Below, piece after piece: positions 44,831-56,537 of a stretch of 64,000 nucleotides of DNA. Source of the stretch: Apostichopus japonicus (Eukaryota; Echinodermata; Holothuroidea; Aspidochirotida; Stichopodidae); assembly GCF_037975245.1 (NCBI RefSeq), contig NC_092567.1, positions 10,236,714 through 10,300,713 of the forward strand, in the 5' to 3' direction. The notes beneath the pieces are model-generated. The model ran no database searches, was not told the DNA's origin, and saw only the letters and a program-made list of their open reading frames with translations. A program made the translations under genes and the position numbers. Within the stretch, counting starts at the first letter, position 1; each line of letters starts with the position of its first letter.

Positions 44831-46078
44831 GGGATATCATGTCCGAAATATCTCATAATCAGGATCCAAAATACTTTTTCTTTAATTTCCGGTGTTATTT
44901 TGGGAAAATTGCCCCTGTCAATCTTGTTTCAGGCGCTACGTTAGAATGTTCGAGAACTCTTTGATATTATTCGATGAAGAAAATGGCCTCATGCAGGCTA
45001 TTATAGGCCTATACACATGCAATACACAATTACACATAGTTACATTCCTAGGTACCGATTGCTAGGGCATCCAGGTGAAATGTGTATTTAGCATTACCGT
45101 GGTAACATGAGATTCTCAGCTGTTCGAGGGAACATGTACGTGTGTAGGCCTACTATAGGGCCTATATGAATCATCGAGGTAAATGAATCTGGAGGATTCA
45201 TGTCAATTGGGCGCGCGCGTACCACGCATGGAGGGTCATGTGATGTGTTCCAGGGTGGTACTAATATATTACTCTCCCCATTACGCATGATGATTTCACC
45301 CAACTAGTACGTAAATGTGTATGCGTGCTTAGAGCAGCAGACGACGTGCAACCGTTACCTAGCAATAACCTTGCCTGTAGCCTGACGTGATAGCTATATT
45401 CCCGTCGAGCAGCATTAGGCTCTGTTCCATGGAGAATTCCATGGTTGCACTGAACTAAACATTTCCCCACAGCAACACGCCCAGTTCAACAATCCTTTTC
45501 GACAAAAAATCGTTCTTGAAATACAATTCAGACATCGACATCGACATTTTCCGCTGCAAGCCCAATGTATCTATACTTGTTCTGTGCCAGCATGTCTAAC
45601 GTTAGCATTATTAGCACTATTTCGTAGGCCTGAAGTACCAGTACCTTCTTATGCCGTTAGTTCCCATGTCCGAACCGACAAATCTTTCACGAAGTCACTA
45701 ACACTATTCTCGAACTGCTACAGAGAAATATCAGTTTACCTCGATGGATATGAATACTATGAGGGTGCATATATGTACTATATCAATACCGTGGGCGCAG
45801 TAATACATTTTGTTGTTATAGGGCCAATGAAGCCTACAGTCAACTATTCTTGCTTTATAAAGACGCTTTATTTGAAAAGATCGCACTGCGTTTATGGTAG
45901 GCGAGAAATGAAGCTAAAAAAGAGCCGTACAATAACGATGATGCATAAATGTAGGCATGAAAATATTCTTATCCCTGGCATTTGGTGGGGGAATATGGTG
46001 TATTACATTCCCCCCACCCATTTTCATGGGGGGGATATATCCCCCCTTCCCCCCAGGATCGCCGCCCATGGGTTTTAA

Positions 46079-47287
46079 TATTTGTACACCAATAAATTAA
46101 CTGTGTCTGAATTTTCGAAAATTTCTGACCAACATTCTTTATCACACTTCCCTCTACTCGTGCAATTTTGACCGGTCTGTTAGGGGTTGAAGGAGGTTTT
46201 TCTATATTGGTTGTCCATAGATGAAATTTTGTGCAACATTATGGGTATGAGAAATGTGAATTTTCAAATTCTGAACAAATAATGGGCTTGACGGATATTG
46301 TGGGCCGCGACGTAGAATCACCTATAAAAAGCAATGATCCACAGGACATGCGATGAGGTCGAACATGATTTGTGACTGGTGACAATCTTCAAAAAGGTTA
46401 TGGATGGAAAAAAACTATCGGGAAATACTTGCAAGGTTCTCAGGCAAAAAGTGTACATCTGGTTGGTCATTTTCAAGCCCGAGAGGTGCCATTTCCGGTG
46501 ATATGGGTGGTATCAAAACCAGAAATTTTTTTGTACGCTGCGCGCCAACCGATGGTGGCGCTCCGCTTAGATAGTAATTCGCGCCCCCGGGTTAGAAAAT
46601 CCTGGATACGCCCCTGGTTAGGGTAATACTGCTTAAAGTTTCTTCCTTTGTTTTGAGATGTGACAGACTCGAGTTTTGCGAACATATTGTTTCAGTTATT
46701 ACTACAAATTAACAGCAGGCAGTGATTAGTTCACCAGTATATAGGCATAGGAGATAAAGCTACAAACACAACCAACTGCTTTAAGCTAAAATCGATCATG
46801 CTCTGATCAGGAGCGTCAATCCGAATTGAGAGTTGGGTGGGGTAGGGGGCATAAATAGGAAACATGAATAAACCGAAGGAGTCGACTTAGCGCAAAGCCT
46901 TTTTGGGTGGGGTTCAGGGGCGAATCCCCGCCAGTGGTCCAGGGGTCGGACTCTACAAATCTTCAGGTTTACTTCTGTTTGGTGCCTGAATTGATATGAC
47001 ATTCATAAATATATTTAATAAAAGTCACATTTGACAAGATTAGCCTTGAATTAAAAAGACTTATCTATTTCACCTCCTGATGTAACTTATAGCATTAATC
47101 ATGATTATTCAGATTGACACTTAAACCCAAAAGGAAACATCTAAACTTTGAACACAAGGTTATCTAGTTATCCAGACATATACAACATGCACGTATGGTA
47201 TTATAAATACATTTGAAAAGCACTATTTGGTATTTAGGCACGTTCACTTCATCGGAAACAACAAATCATAAAAATAAATATAAACAT
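46079..47287. other. Unannotated DNA with a family B right end
   Basis: 46460-46616 (reverse) holds a family B core (tgcgcgccaaccgatggt) and ends in a hAT-like terminus, CCTGGATACGCCCCTG. The left partner was not found. 46800-46980 has a faint hAT-like start (CAGGAGCGTCAATCCG). No gene was seen. Confidence 0.55.
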
Positions 47288-47951
47288 CAGGGCCGTAGCC
47301 TGGGTAGAATTCCTAGCAGCAGTTAAGGAACATCGAGAAAAAAATGTATCGTCCAAATGTTACATAGCGATGCTTTGATGTGCGGATATACAGTACGGTA
47401 TACCAGGCGCTTTTTCAAGAAATTTGAGTGGGTTGGTCATTTCCAAAAAGGGACCATCATGACACTATCTAAGGACCTACTGCGGGTAGGGGAGGGGGGG
47501 GGGATGAACTGAGTGAGTGGACCGTGTATTCTTAGTAAAACATTGTGGCACTAATATAGGGGATAACAGTGAAACATACGTAATAAGTATATTTATGAAC
47601 CGTAGTTTCACGTAAGGCTGCTACACTGTTCATGCAGGTTAAATTTTTGGAGCTCTCTACCTTTATTGTTATTATAATCCCCCTCTGCCACCAGCCCGCC
47701 CCCCCCCCCCTCTGAAAAACCACCAGAAACAGTAGTCGCATCAGAGATCGTGCATATACGTGATGAGCATTTAAAGTAAACCTTATGTTATTTGACCGCC
47801 ACTCCTACAATACGTGTCTAGAATCTCAGAGTTTGCACACTACAGACTAATTAAATCAGAAGAAATGATATGAACATTTATCGTAGGCCTACTTTCATTT
47901 AGAAAGTGTAAATCACAGGGGGCAGCTACCCATGCGCAGGCTACGGCCCTG
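47288..47951. mobile_element. hAT-like element with CAGGGCCGTAGCCTG ends
   Basis: It opens CAGGGCCGTAGCCTGGG and closes CAGGCTACGGCCCTG, an exact 15-bp terminal inverted repeat. Flanks ataaacat and aatactaa do not match, so the target duplication is lost or the element is rearranged. A G-rich and a C-rich tract lie inside (47489-47502, 47699-47711). No transposase was seen. Confidence 0.75.
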
Positions 47952-47953
47952 AA

Positions 47954-48775
47954 TACTAAACTACTGCGTGTAAAGAGCAATGCACTGACCCTGTTAGGAA
48001 AGATAGAAAAAATACCGTTTATAACCATCGTCCCCTCCATCTCCCAAACCCTTTCCATCTCCTCAACCCCCTCTATCTCCCCAACCCCTCCATATCTCTC
48101 AAACCCCTCCATCTCCCCAACCCCTTCCATCTCCCTCACACCCCCCCATCCCCCACCCTCTCCAACCCCTCCATCCCCACCCTCTCCAACTCCCCAACCC
48201 GCTCCATCTCCCTCACGCCCCTCCATCCCCCACCCTCTCCAACTCCCCAACCCCTCCCTCAAACCCGTACAATCCCCTACATCTCCATCAAACCCCTCCA
48301 TCTCCATCAAACCCCTCCATCCCACCCTTTCCATCCCCACCCTCTCCATCTCCCCTCTCTTTCTCCACTCCTCTAACAATTTATTATATTATACGTAAAG
48401 TATAATTATACAAGTATAAATGAACAACGGAAAACTTTCTGGGAATAATAAACAAGAAAAGAGGAATTAAAGTTCAACAGTAAACACAATAATCAGCATC
48501 TCATGAATAATCATCAACCATATACATAAACATGAGAGGGTTTTATTACATCATTAGCCTTAACTAACATCATTGGAATTCATTACATTCTAATTAATTA
48601 GGTGTAACATTACCTTTCAAGCTAATGTTCGGTCCACATAGAGGCGAACATGAATTATGAATGGTTGGGCCTACATCATGGACAGAAGCGAAGTATAGTC
48701 TCTGGCCTTATACACCATATAAAAGTATGTTAATATATTTATCACTCAGCAGCTTGAGGAAGTATTGTTTATAAC
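47954..48775. repeat. Segmental duplication paralogous to the fold-back locus
   Basis: 47954-48012 and 48508-48775 match 32377-32440 and 35510-35745. Here the middle is occupied by a pyrimidine-rich tandem (48025-48370) and not by the fold-back element, so the two loci diverged after duplication. Confidence 0.75.
48025..48370. repeat. CCATCTCCCCAACCCCTC low-complexity array
   Basis: Irregular units of about 12-18 bp are rich in ccatctcc, ccaacccc and accctctcc, with almost no G on the plus strand. The 179-residue minus-strand frame is the translation of this repeat (G, E, M and R only) and is not a gene. Confidence 0.9.
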
Positions 48776-49649
48776 ACAACCGCCATTCTTTCTATTTATT
48801 ACGAAGACCAACATTGTATAACAGCAGTATTGACAGAATAATAAATATAACCATATATAGTAATCAAGAAATATGAATGTAAAATGTGACCAGAATAGAA
48901 CATAGAACAGAATAAAGAGATGTATAGAATATGATAATAATATATATCTAGGGTTAACGGAAATCAAGAGCTAAGATTCAATGCACAAGGCATCTCCTAA
49001 GTTGTAAAAAGATGCCGGTCTGGTGTATGGCAAGCATCAGTTACAATAATATTCAAGGCACGTTTTACGAGAGTAATATTGTGGATTGGACAGCAACTGA
49101 ACAGGTTCTGCTACTCCTCTCTCTCGACACTGAAAACATAACATAAATTAATGTAAAAACATGGCACAACAATATTGTTGACTGACCACAGCTTATTTTA
49201 AGTTTGTGGACAGCAATTAGAATCCTTAGATAGACTTATGGCAACATCTCCTTATTTATGTATCAATATTGGTAGCAAATTTACAGATATGGGTATACGA
49301 TGACTGTGAAATTGCTGGCTACCCTACACAATGTTTCTCACATATGAACAAACTATATGTATAACACAGTTCTATGTAACTGATTGATCTCAACAAGAGT
49401 ATTTCATTTTAGAAATATGGATTTCAGCATTCATCAGTTTAGTCCTCAGTACCCAACAAACTGTCTATGTACCTGCATGGTAACTCAATATGCTGAAAAT
49501 AAGTTTGGGTTGATATGTTACAGCATGCCATATGATCTTGGGAGTAACCCACAGGTGGCAATGCACATATAACTTCAAAGACTTGATACTTCATAGTTTC
49601 TCAATTTCAAACACATCCCTGATCAGATCAAGGTACACACTACAAAAAC
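48776..49649. other. Unannotated AT-rich DNA
   Basis: No gene, RNA gene or paired transposon ends were recognised. Confidence 0.5.
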
Positions 49650-49652
49650 TTA

Positions 49653-52302
49653 TAGACCGGGAGCCCAGAGGGTTTGGTTAGCTGGGAAGGTAACCAATTG
49701 CCTTGTACATCACAACGTTCACAGTGCATTCCTGTATATGAAACCAGACGACTGGCAAACCGGGTGTGGTGGGTGTGGCTGGGAGAGCAATTTTAAAGTC
49801 ACCTCAAAGCTAACCTAGATCAGCTTTCATGGTAACCACAACAAAGTAAGTACAATGTGTCAGGTATGGCCCCAAGAGCAACAAATGGCCATCGCCAGTA
49901 ATTATTGGTGGTGGGGTACCCCTGCCAGTCATCAATAATTGACCCCTCACGGCTGACCTAGGTCAGCTCATGAGGTAACCACTTGAAACCTACTGGAAAA
50001 TGATGGTTAGGACTTCAGATACAAGGGATGGGCATTGCCAGTAATTGTTATTGGTGGGGTACCCCTGCCAGTAGACCCCCAAAATGCCCCTCCCCTCATT
50101 GACCTAGGTCAGCTCATGAGGTAACCAATTGAAAACTACTGGAAAATGATTGGCAGGACTCTATATGTAAGGGATGGGCATTTCCAGTCATTTTTATTGG
50201 TGGGGTACCCCTGCCAGTAGACCCCCAAAATGCCCATCCCCTCATTGACCTAGGTCAGCTCATGAGGTAACCACTTGAAACCTACTGGAAAATGATTGGC
50301 AGGACTCTATATGTAAGGGATGGGCATTTCCAGTCATTTATATTGGTGGGGTACCCCTGCCAGTAGACCTCCAAAATGCCCATCCCCTCATTGACCTAGG
50401 TCAGCTCATGAGGTAACCAATTGAAAACTACTGGAAAAATGATTGGCAGGACCCTATATGTAAGGGCTGGGCATTTCCAGTCATTTATATTGGTGGGGTA
50501 CCCCTGCCAGTAGACCCCCAAAATGCCCCTCCCCTCATTGACCTAGGTCAGCTCATGAGGTAACCAATTAAAAACTACTGGAAAAATGATTGGCAGGACC
50601 CTATATGTAAGGGCTGGGCATTTCCAGTCATTTATATTGGTGGGGTACCCCTGCCAGTAGACCCCCAAAATGCCCATCCCCTCATTGACCTAGGTCAGCT
50701 CATGAGGTTACCAATTAAAAACTACTGGAAAATGATTGGCAGCACCCTATATGTAAGGGCTGGGCATTTCCAGTCATTTTTATTGGTGGGGTACCCCTGC
50801 CAGTAGACCCCCAAAATGCCCATCCCCTCATTGACTTAGGTCAGCTCATGAGGTAACCAATTGAAACTACTGGAAAATGATTGGCAGGACTCTATATGTA
50901 AGGGATGGGCATTTCCAGTAATTTATATTGGTGGGGTACCCCTGCCAGTAGACCCCCAAAATGCCCCTCCCCTCACTGACCTAGGTCAGTTCATGAAGTA
51001 ACCAGTTGAAAACTACTGGAAAATGATTGGCAGGACTCTATATGTAAGGGCTGGGCATTTCCAGTCATTTTTATTGGTGGGGTACCCCTGCCAGTAGACC
51101 CCCAAAATGCCCATCCCCTCATTGACCTAGGTCAGCTCATGAGGTAACCAATTAAAAACTACTGGAAAATGATTGGCAGCACCCTATATGTAAGGGCTGG
51201 GCATTTCCAGTCATTTTTATTGGTGGGGTACCCCTGCCAGTAGACCCCCAAAATGCCCATCCCCTCATTGACTTAGGTCAGCTCATGAGGTAACCAATTG
51301 AAACTACTGGAAAATGATTGGCAGGACTCTATATGTAAGGGATGGGCATTTCCAGTAATTTATATTGGTGGGGTACCCCTGCCAGTAGACCCCCAAAATG
51401 CCCCTCCCCTCACTGACCTAGGTCAGTTCATGAAGTAACCAGTTGAAAACTACTGGAAAATGATTGGCAGGACTCTATATGTAAGGGATGGGCATTTCCA
51501 GTCATTTTTATTGGTGGGGTACCCCTGCCAGTAGACCCCCAAAATGCCCATCCCCTCATTGACCTAGGTCAGCTCATGAGGTAACCAATTAAAAACTACT
51601 GGAAAATGATTGGCAGGACCCTATATGTAAGGGATGGGCATTTCCAGTCATTTATATTGGTGGGGTACCCCTGCCAGTAGACCCCCAAAATGCCCATCCC
51701 CTCATTGACCTAGGTCAGCTCATGAGGTAACCAATTGAAACTACTGGAAAATGATTGGCAGGACTCTATATGTAAGGGATGGGCATTTCCAGTAATTTAT
51801 ATTGGTGGGGTACCCCTGCCAGTAGACCCCCAAAATGCCCCTCCCCTCATTGACCTAGGTCAGTTCATGAAGTAACCAGTTGAAAACTACTGGAAAATGA
51901 TTGGCAGGACTCTATATGTAAGGGATGGGCATTTCCAGTCATTTTTATTGGTGGGGTACCCCTGCCAGTAGACCCCCAAAATGCCCATCCCCTCATTGAC
52001 CTAGGTCAGCTCATGAGGTAACCAATTGAAACTACTGGAAAAATGATTGGCAGGACTCTATATGTAAGGGCTGGGCATTTCCAGTCATTTATATTGGTGG
52101 GGTACCCCTGCCATTAGACCCCCAAAATGCCCATCCCCTCATTGACCTAGGTCAGCTCATGAGGTAACCAATTGAAAAATACTGGAAAAATGATTGGCAG
52201 GACTCTATATCTAAGGGCTGGGCATTTCTAGTAATTTATATCAGTGGTGTACCCCTGCCAGTAGACCCCCAAAATGCCCCTCCCCTCTGGGCTCCCGCTC
52301 TA
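49653..52302. mobile_element. Harbinger-like non-autonomous element filled by a 146-bp tandem
   Basis: The left end TAGACCGGGAGCCCAGAGGG and, in reverse, the right end TAGAGCGGGAGCCCAGAGGG differ at one position. TTA lies directly outside both ends (49650-49652 and 52303-52305). A 3-bp TWA target duplication is characteristic of PIF/Harbinger elements. At three bases this is supportive and not decisive. Nearly all of the interior is a tandem array (next entry). No transposase or Myb-like protein is encoded. Confidence 0.7.
49870..52290. repeat. 146-bp tandem array
   Basis: About seventeen units have a measured period of 146-147 bp between successive gacctaggtc words (50101, 50247, 50393, 50540, 50687). 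Each unit holds two perfect 10-bp palindromes, gacctaggtc and ggggtacccc, about 45 bp apart, plus tgattggcaggac and aagggatgggcatttccag. Multi-unit blocks recur (51000-51440 resembles 50700-51000), showing higher-order amplification. Outer units are the most diverged. There are no long frames. Confidence 0.95.
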
Positions 52303-52400
52303 TTAGCTTGCCTGGCATGTGGGCAATCTTTATTTTCTACAGAAGTTGAAGTTTTCTGATGAACTGTTAATTTAGGTAACTATCAATTTAGGTAACTATC

Positions 52401-52795
52401 GGAGGGCATTGTGGTCAAGTGGTTAAGGCAGTGGACTTGTGATCTAAGGATTACAGGTTCGAGCCCTGGCCAGATCATTGCGTTGTGTACTAGGGCAAGG
52501 CGCTTTATCTCCATTGCCTCTCTTCACCCAGGTGTATACATGGGGACCTGCGAGGTAACTTGTAAATATAGTTGCGTGCGCCGGTTTGTGGCTGCACCCT
52601 ATGGGAAGTCCCCCGGGGGACACATGGTTGTGGTGCACTGTGGTGCCCCAGGAGAGATTGATTGAATTGTGCACACTTTGGTGTGTTGGTGTGACAAGTT
52701 ACCAATGACCAGGGGTTAATAATCAGCGCATTGAGACTTAAGTGTGTATTTGCGCTTTATAAGAACTGCGTATTATTAGTATTATTATTATTATC
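52401..52795 (+). mobile_element. tRNA-derived SINE
   Basis: The head is tRNA-like: A box tggtcaagtgg at 52412-52422 and B box ggttcgagccc at 52456-52466, the internal promoter of RNA polymerase III. A central region follows (gcaaggcgctttatctcc, ttcacccaggtgtatacatg, ggggacctgcgaggtaact) of the kind shared by many marine invertebrate SINEs. The 3' end is tttgcgctttataagaactg and then a (att)n tail, a LINE-type 3' end used for mobilisation in trans. The full length is about 395 bp. A clear target duplication was not found. It lies about 100 bp right of the Harbinger-like element. Confidence 0.85.
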
Positions 52796-55577
52796 AGTAG
52801 CTGTCTCCACTTTAGAGAAATCTTCAATCCACCACTGCATACTACAATATAGTAGTTGTGTTTAGTCAAGTTTGTTAGCTCTACACAATTAAACAAGTGG
52901 AATCTTAAAAATGTCATTTGATGTTATTTATAGAGCTAATTAGGCAAGCTGTCTTCACCTACATATAGCCTGTAGATTTCATCAAAGGAACCCAACACAG
53001 CCCATTACCATTTCACAAACTGACTGTTGAGAAATTATCATGTGAAGACTCACATCCACAAAGGTAGTTATGTCATCAGTAATGTGTTCCAGCTTGACTT
53101 TTTCTTTCACTTTCTTGGAGGAAATGTGCAGAAGAAATGTTCAGAACAGTATCACCTGGAGGTTAAAGAGAAAATACACAATAATTCAACTTTCCATTCA
53201 CTAGATTTATCAGGTGAAAATTCATCAGGTCTGTGATCATTTTTGTAACATACATCAACGTCTTTCCTTGTGTCTTATTAATAAGTATATATGAGTAGTA
53301 TAGGGTGTATCTCAGGGCAGCAAATATATTGTTTTTAGGAATATGTTTTGCATCTGATGTAAGCAATTACAACACTTGTAGTGGTGACTAATCAACTCCA
53401 TGTTACCTTCCAAGAAATGTGTAGCCCCCCCCACCCCCCCCCTGATAAAAGACATCTTTTGACAATTGCTGGAAATTTTCTACCAGATTTGTGAGCTATC
53501 TTCCATAGTATTGCAACAGAAAATAAATGTAGAAAGCACATGTGCTTGAGTTTCCTGGAATTATCTCTTAAATGGCCAGTATTGTAACTGAAGTGCAAAT
53601 AATGTACATCTTACACAGAACACATTAAGAGAATCCTTCAACACTGTTGACCAATGGCTAAGAATGGAATTCTGAATTACTTTGATTTTTACTCTGAGGA
53701 CATGCATAGGGTCCAGAAGGTTCATGCATGTTTTGTATTACTGACTGACAACAACATATCCACACATTACAGTAAACCCAGTAAAGACTTCCATTTGTAA
53801 TCCCTTAGTATATATAGCTCATTGACAAATTACATAAAACCTAGATTATCTTCAGATTTAAATTTTACATCAATTTGATTGGGTTTTAGATGTACTGAGA
53901 AGGGAAGGGTAGGAAAAGTTAGGATGGAAACAGAGATTTTTATGGTTCCTGTTAGTCATTCTACATGGTTCTAACTTAGTGTGGGTTTGTTTCTAACTTA
54001 GTGTATGTATGGGTCTCACTTTGTGTGCAGTGACTCTATTTAATTGTTAGGGGACATGCACTTGTGAACTAAATTGATTGTTTATGAGCCTGTCATACAT
54101 GTTACTGCCTATTATTTGTGGAAATTAGGCTGACAATACAGAGGAGTCTGGCTGCACTGTTAAGACTGATTACTACCCTTACCTGCCACCCAACACTATG
54201 ACAAACTGATAAATTAGAAGGGATCAAGTCATCTGAATATTTTGTTCCTTAATTTATGATGGCTACACAAAACAAAAAATGGACCCAGTATACTAAACAC
54301 ATACACCTCTTTGTGTACTTTTACACAATGGTAAGCAATACAATGTATGACATGTATTGCCTAATATATGTTGTATGTATGTTAGACTGAAGCCATTATC
54401 TTCTTCCCTAGGCCCTTAGGGAGTTTGCTGATCAAGCAAGATTCAAAACAATTACTGTTCCACCAGGATTACAGTAGGCAGTAACAAAGTCACTTTCTAC
54501 CCAGAATCAAATCTAATTATAAATATTACCCCGCATACCAGTCCTGCTATACACTAATTACACACTTACTGTAAACCATTCTGTGCAAGAACCTCTTCAT
54601 GTAACCCCCAAAGATCATCTCAAGACTGATTAATCAACCTTTTCCTAATAAGAAGATAAAAACAAAGAAAATAAGAATCAGTTGTCACTAATTCTATATT
54701 GACAATATCTGAACTAGATATGTTTTAATGCAAACAATGAAAACCTTTGTTATTGAGTTTGCCTTTTTAATATTTGCTCAACAGTTATTCCATTGCTCAC
54801 AGATATATAAGCTAGTGCTAAAATGACATAGTGTGTCCCTTAAACAACTCAATAGACTTTGCAAATTCATTCATTTCATTGAAAGGCCCTTTTTGTTATT
54901 TTCAAGTTGAACAGTTTTTGAAAGTTTACCCATCAACAAAACAAGTAGTTAAATTTGGTAACATGTTTGTAATCCTTTGGATTAGGCTTATTGATCAGCA
55001 CACTTTATAGTTTGATACTTTTAACATGATTGGTTTCTTTGTTTGTGTTTGAACACCGAATCTCTAATTTGTTTGACTTTGAGGTCAAGCAAAGTTACAG
55101 TAGGCCTAATTACTGGTCTGGAATACTTTTGTCAAACAATCAGTAAACCAGTGTCAAGCAGAGGCTGCTCTAATACATAACTGTTGTTATATTTGCTTTC
55201 ACAACTGTTCCAGTAACTTAATTTCCACCTTTGTCAATAGACATCAACCTGATGCCCCACCCCCCCTTCCCTTACCTTCCCCAAACACAATAAAGAATTA
55301 CTGAATTACAGAATAACTTTAAGAACATAAATATCATACAAAATGCATGAAGGATTTTAGATGACATAACATGCTGAATCATTCAACCTGGTGATGGTGA
55401 AAATAGAAAACATTCATTAGTATTAGGTTTGAAAGAATAGAGATGTACTTTGGCTATAAAATAGAAAACGTATTAGAATTTCCTCCTCTTTGAAACTTAC
55501 ATTTACGGTACAATTTGTAGAAATGATGCTACAATCAAATAAACACTGAGCAAAAGAGGTCTCGCAGAATCCCTCAG
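52796..55577. other. Unannotated single-copy-looking DNA
   Basis: There are no paired transposon ends and no frame with a family motif. A C-rich patch (cccccccaccccccccc) lies at 53424-53441. If host exons lie here they are too short or too novel for me to recognise. Confidence 0.5.
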
Positions 55578-55585
55578 TCTAAGAC

Positions 55586-56529
55586 CAGGCTACTCAACCT
55601 GGGGTCCGCGGACCCCTAGGGGGTCCGTGAAATTTATTTGGGGGTCCGTGAGGTCAAAAGGGTCCGCAGGGGGTCCGTGAAAAATAGGGGTCCGTGAAAA
55701 AAATAAGGGTCCGCGAAAGCCGAAGAAGTTCGTGAAAAATGGAATGAGAGATATAGTCGAAGGAAGAAGTATGTATGCCTCTAGAAATCTAGGCTAGGCT
55801 AGCCGTCAATACGTCGGACCCTGATGATCAGACCGTATCGTCAGTAGTCGATAAATGTTGAATCGTGCGTTCCCCCGATGAAAACAAGTAATATAGTTTC
55901 TCATTGGTATACATTCGGTTAGTTATGGATAACATGCCCTGCACCCGAGTGTTGTGTACAACTTAACTGCACACTATACATCCTAATATGCAGAGCAATA
56001 ACTATGATGCGTTGCTCACTGTTGACACAGCGAAGCGCGGTAGTTATAAGGCTTTGGTGGAGGAAAAGTTATAACTAACTTGGATTTGACACAAAAAACG
56101 GTGCCATTTGCAGCTATCTCTGACAAAGAAAACCCATAATTCTCCTGACCTCATGCAGAATCAACCAGTTTGTATCTGACAACTCATCGCTTCCAAATTA
56201 AAATTTAATTGGGAAATATATAATTTGAAAGTAAGAATTTCCAAGAAGGCCTATGCCTAGCAATACTTGCAGGTCTAGGAAAACTGCATTCCAGGCCCAG
56301 AAAAAATGCATTTCTAAACATAAATTCTTGAACATAAATTTACTTCAAAAGTCACAAAATAATGCACCATTTCGCATCTAACCCTCAAATATTGAAAAAA
56401 ATTCAAAAGGGGGGACACCCCCTCCCCTTATACCCCTCCCCCAGGCCGGCGGTCACTGTCCGGGGGTCCTCCAAATATTTCAGTTTATCTCAAGGGGTCC
56501 CTGGATAGAAAAAGGTTGAGAACCTAGGG
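55586..56529. mobile_element. hAT-like (Charlie-type ends) non-autonomous element
   Basis: The left end is CAGGCTACTCAACCTGGGG; the right end in reverse is CCCTAGGTTCTCAACC. The exact 8-bp target duplication tctaagac is at 55578-55585 and 56530-56537. Ends of the type CAG..(T)TCTCAACC followed by ggacccc are characteristic of Charlie-like hATs. The left part repeats gggtccgtgaaa about eight times. The right part (56280-56460) contains text like the reverse of family A (accccctccccttat, cccccaggccgg). Confidence 0.9.
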
Positions 56530-56537
56530 TCTAAGAC

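Larger units (their letters stand above)
40064..46070. mobile_element. hAT-like element with CATGG(A/G)CGGCGATCC ends, split by a P element
   Basis: It opens CATGGACGGCGATCCG and closes in reverse CATGGGCGGCGATCCTGG. The exact 8-bp target duplication ggttttaa is at 40056-40063 and 46071-46078. A 4.58-kb P-type element with its own target duplication sits in it (40116-44695). Removing that restores gttgactat|ctaagcg, which is exactly the start of a family B core (compare agactatctaagcggagc at 34619). The native element is therefore about 1.4 kb. It ends in a palindromic gggggatatatccccc module also found at 17257. Confidence 0.85.

Noticed and set aside
45584-46078. 164-residue plus-strand frame
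   Set aside because: Its last third runs through the right end of the hAT element at 46070, and the rest has no motif.
47840-48379. 179-residue minus-strand frame rich in G, E, M and R
   Set aside because: It is the translation of a pyrimidine-rich tandem repeat and has no domain.
52401-52475. Functional tRNA gene
   Set aside because: Acceptor arms do not pair and the sequence continues into a SINE body with a LINE-type tail.
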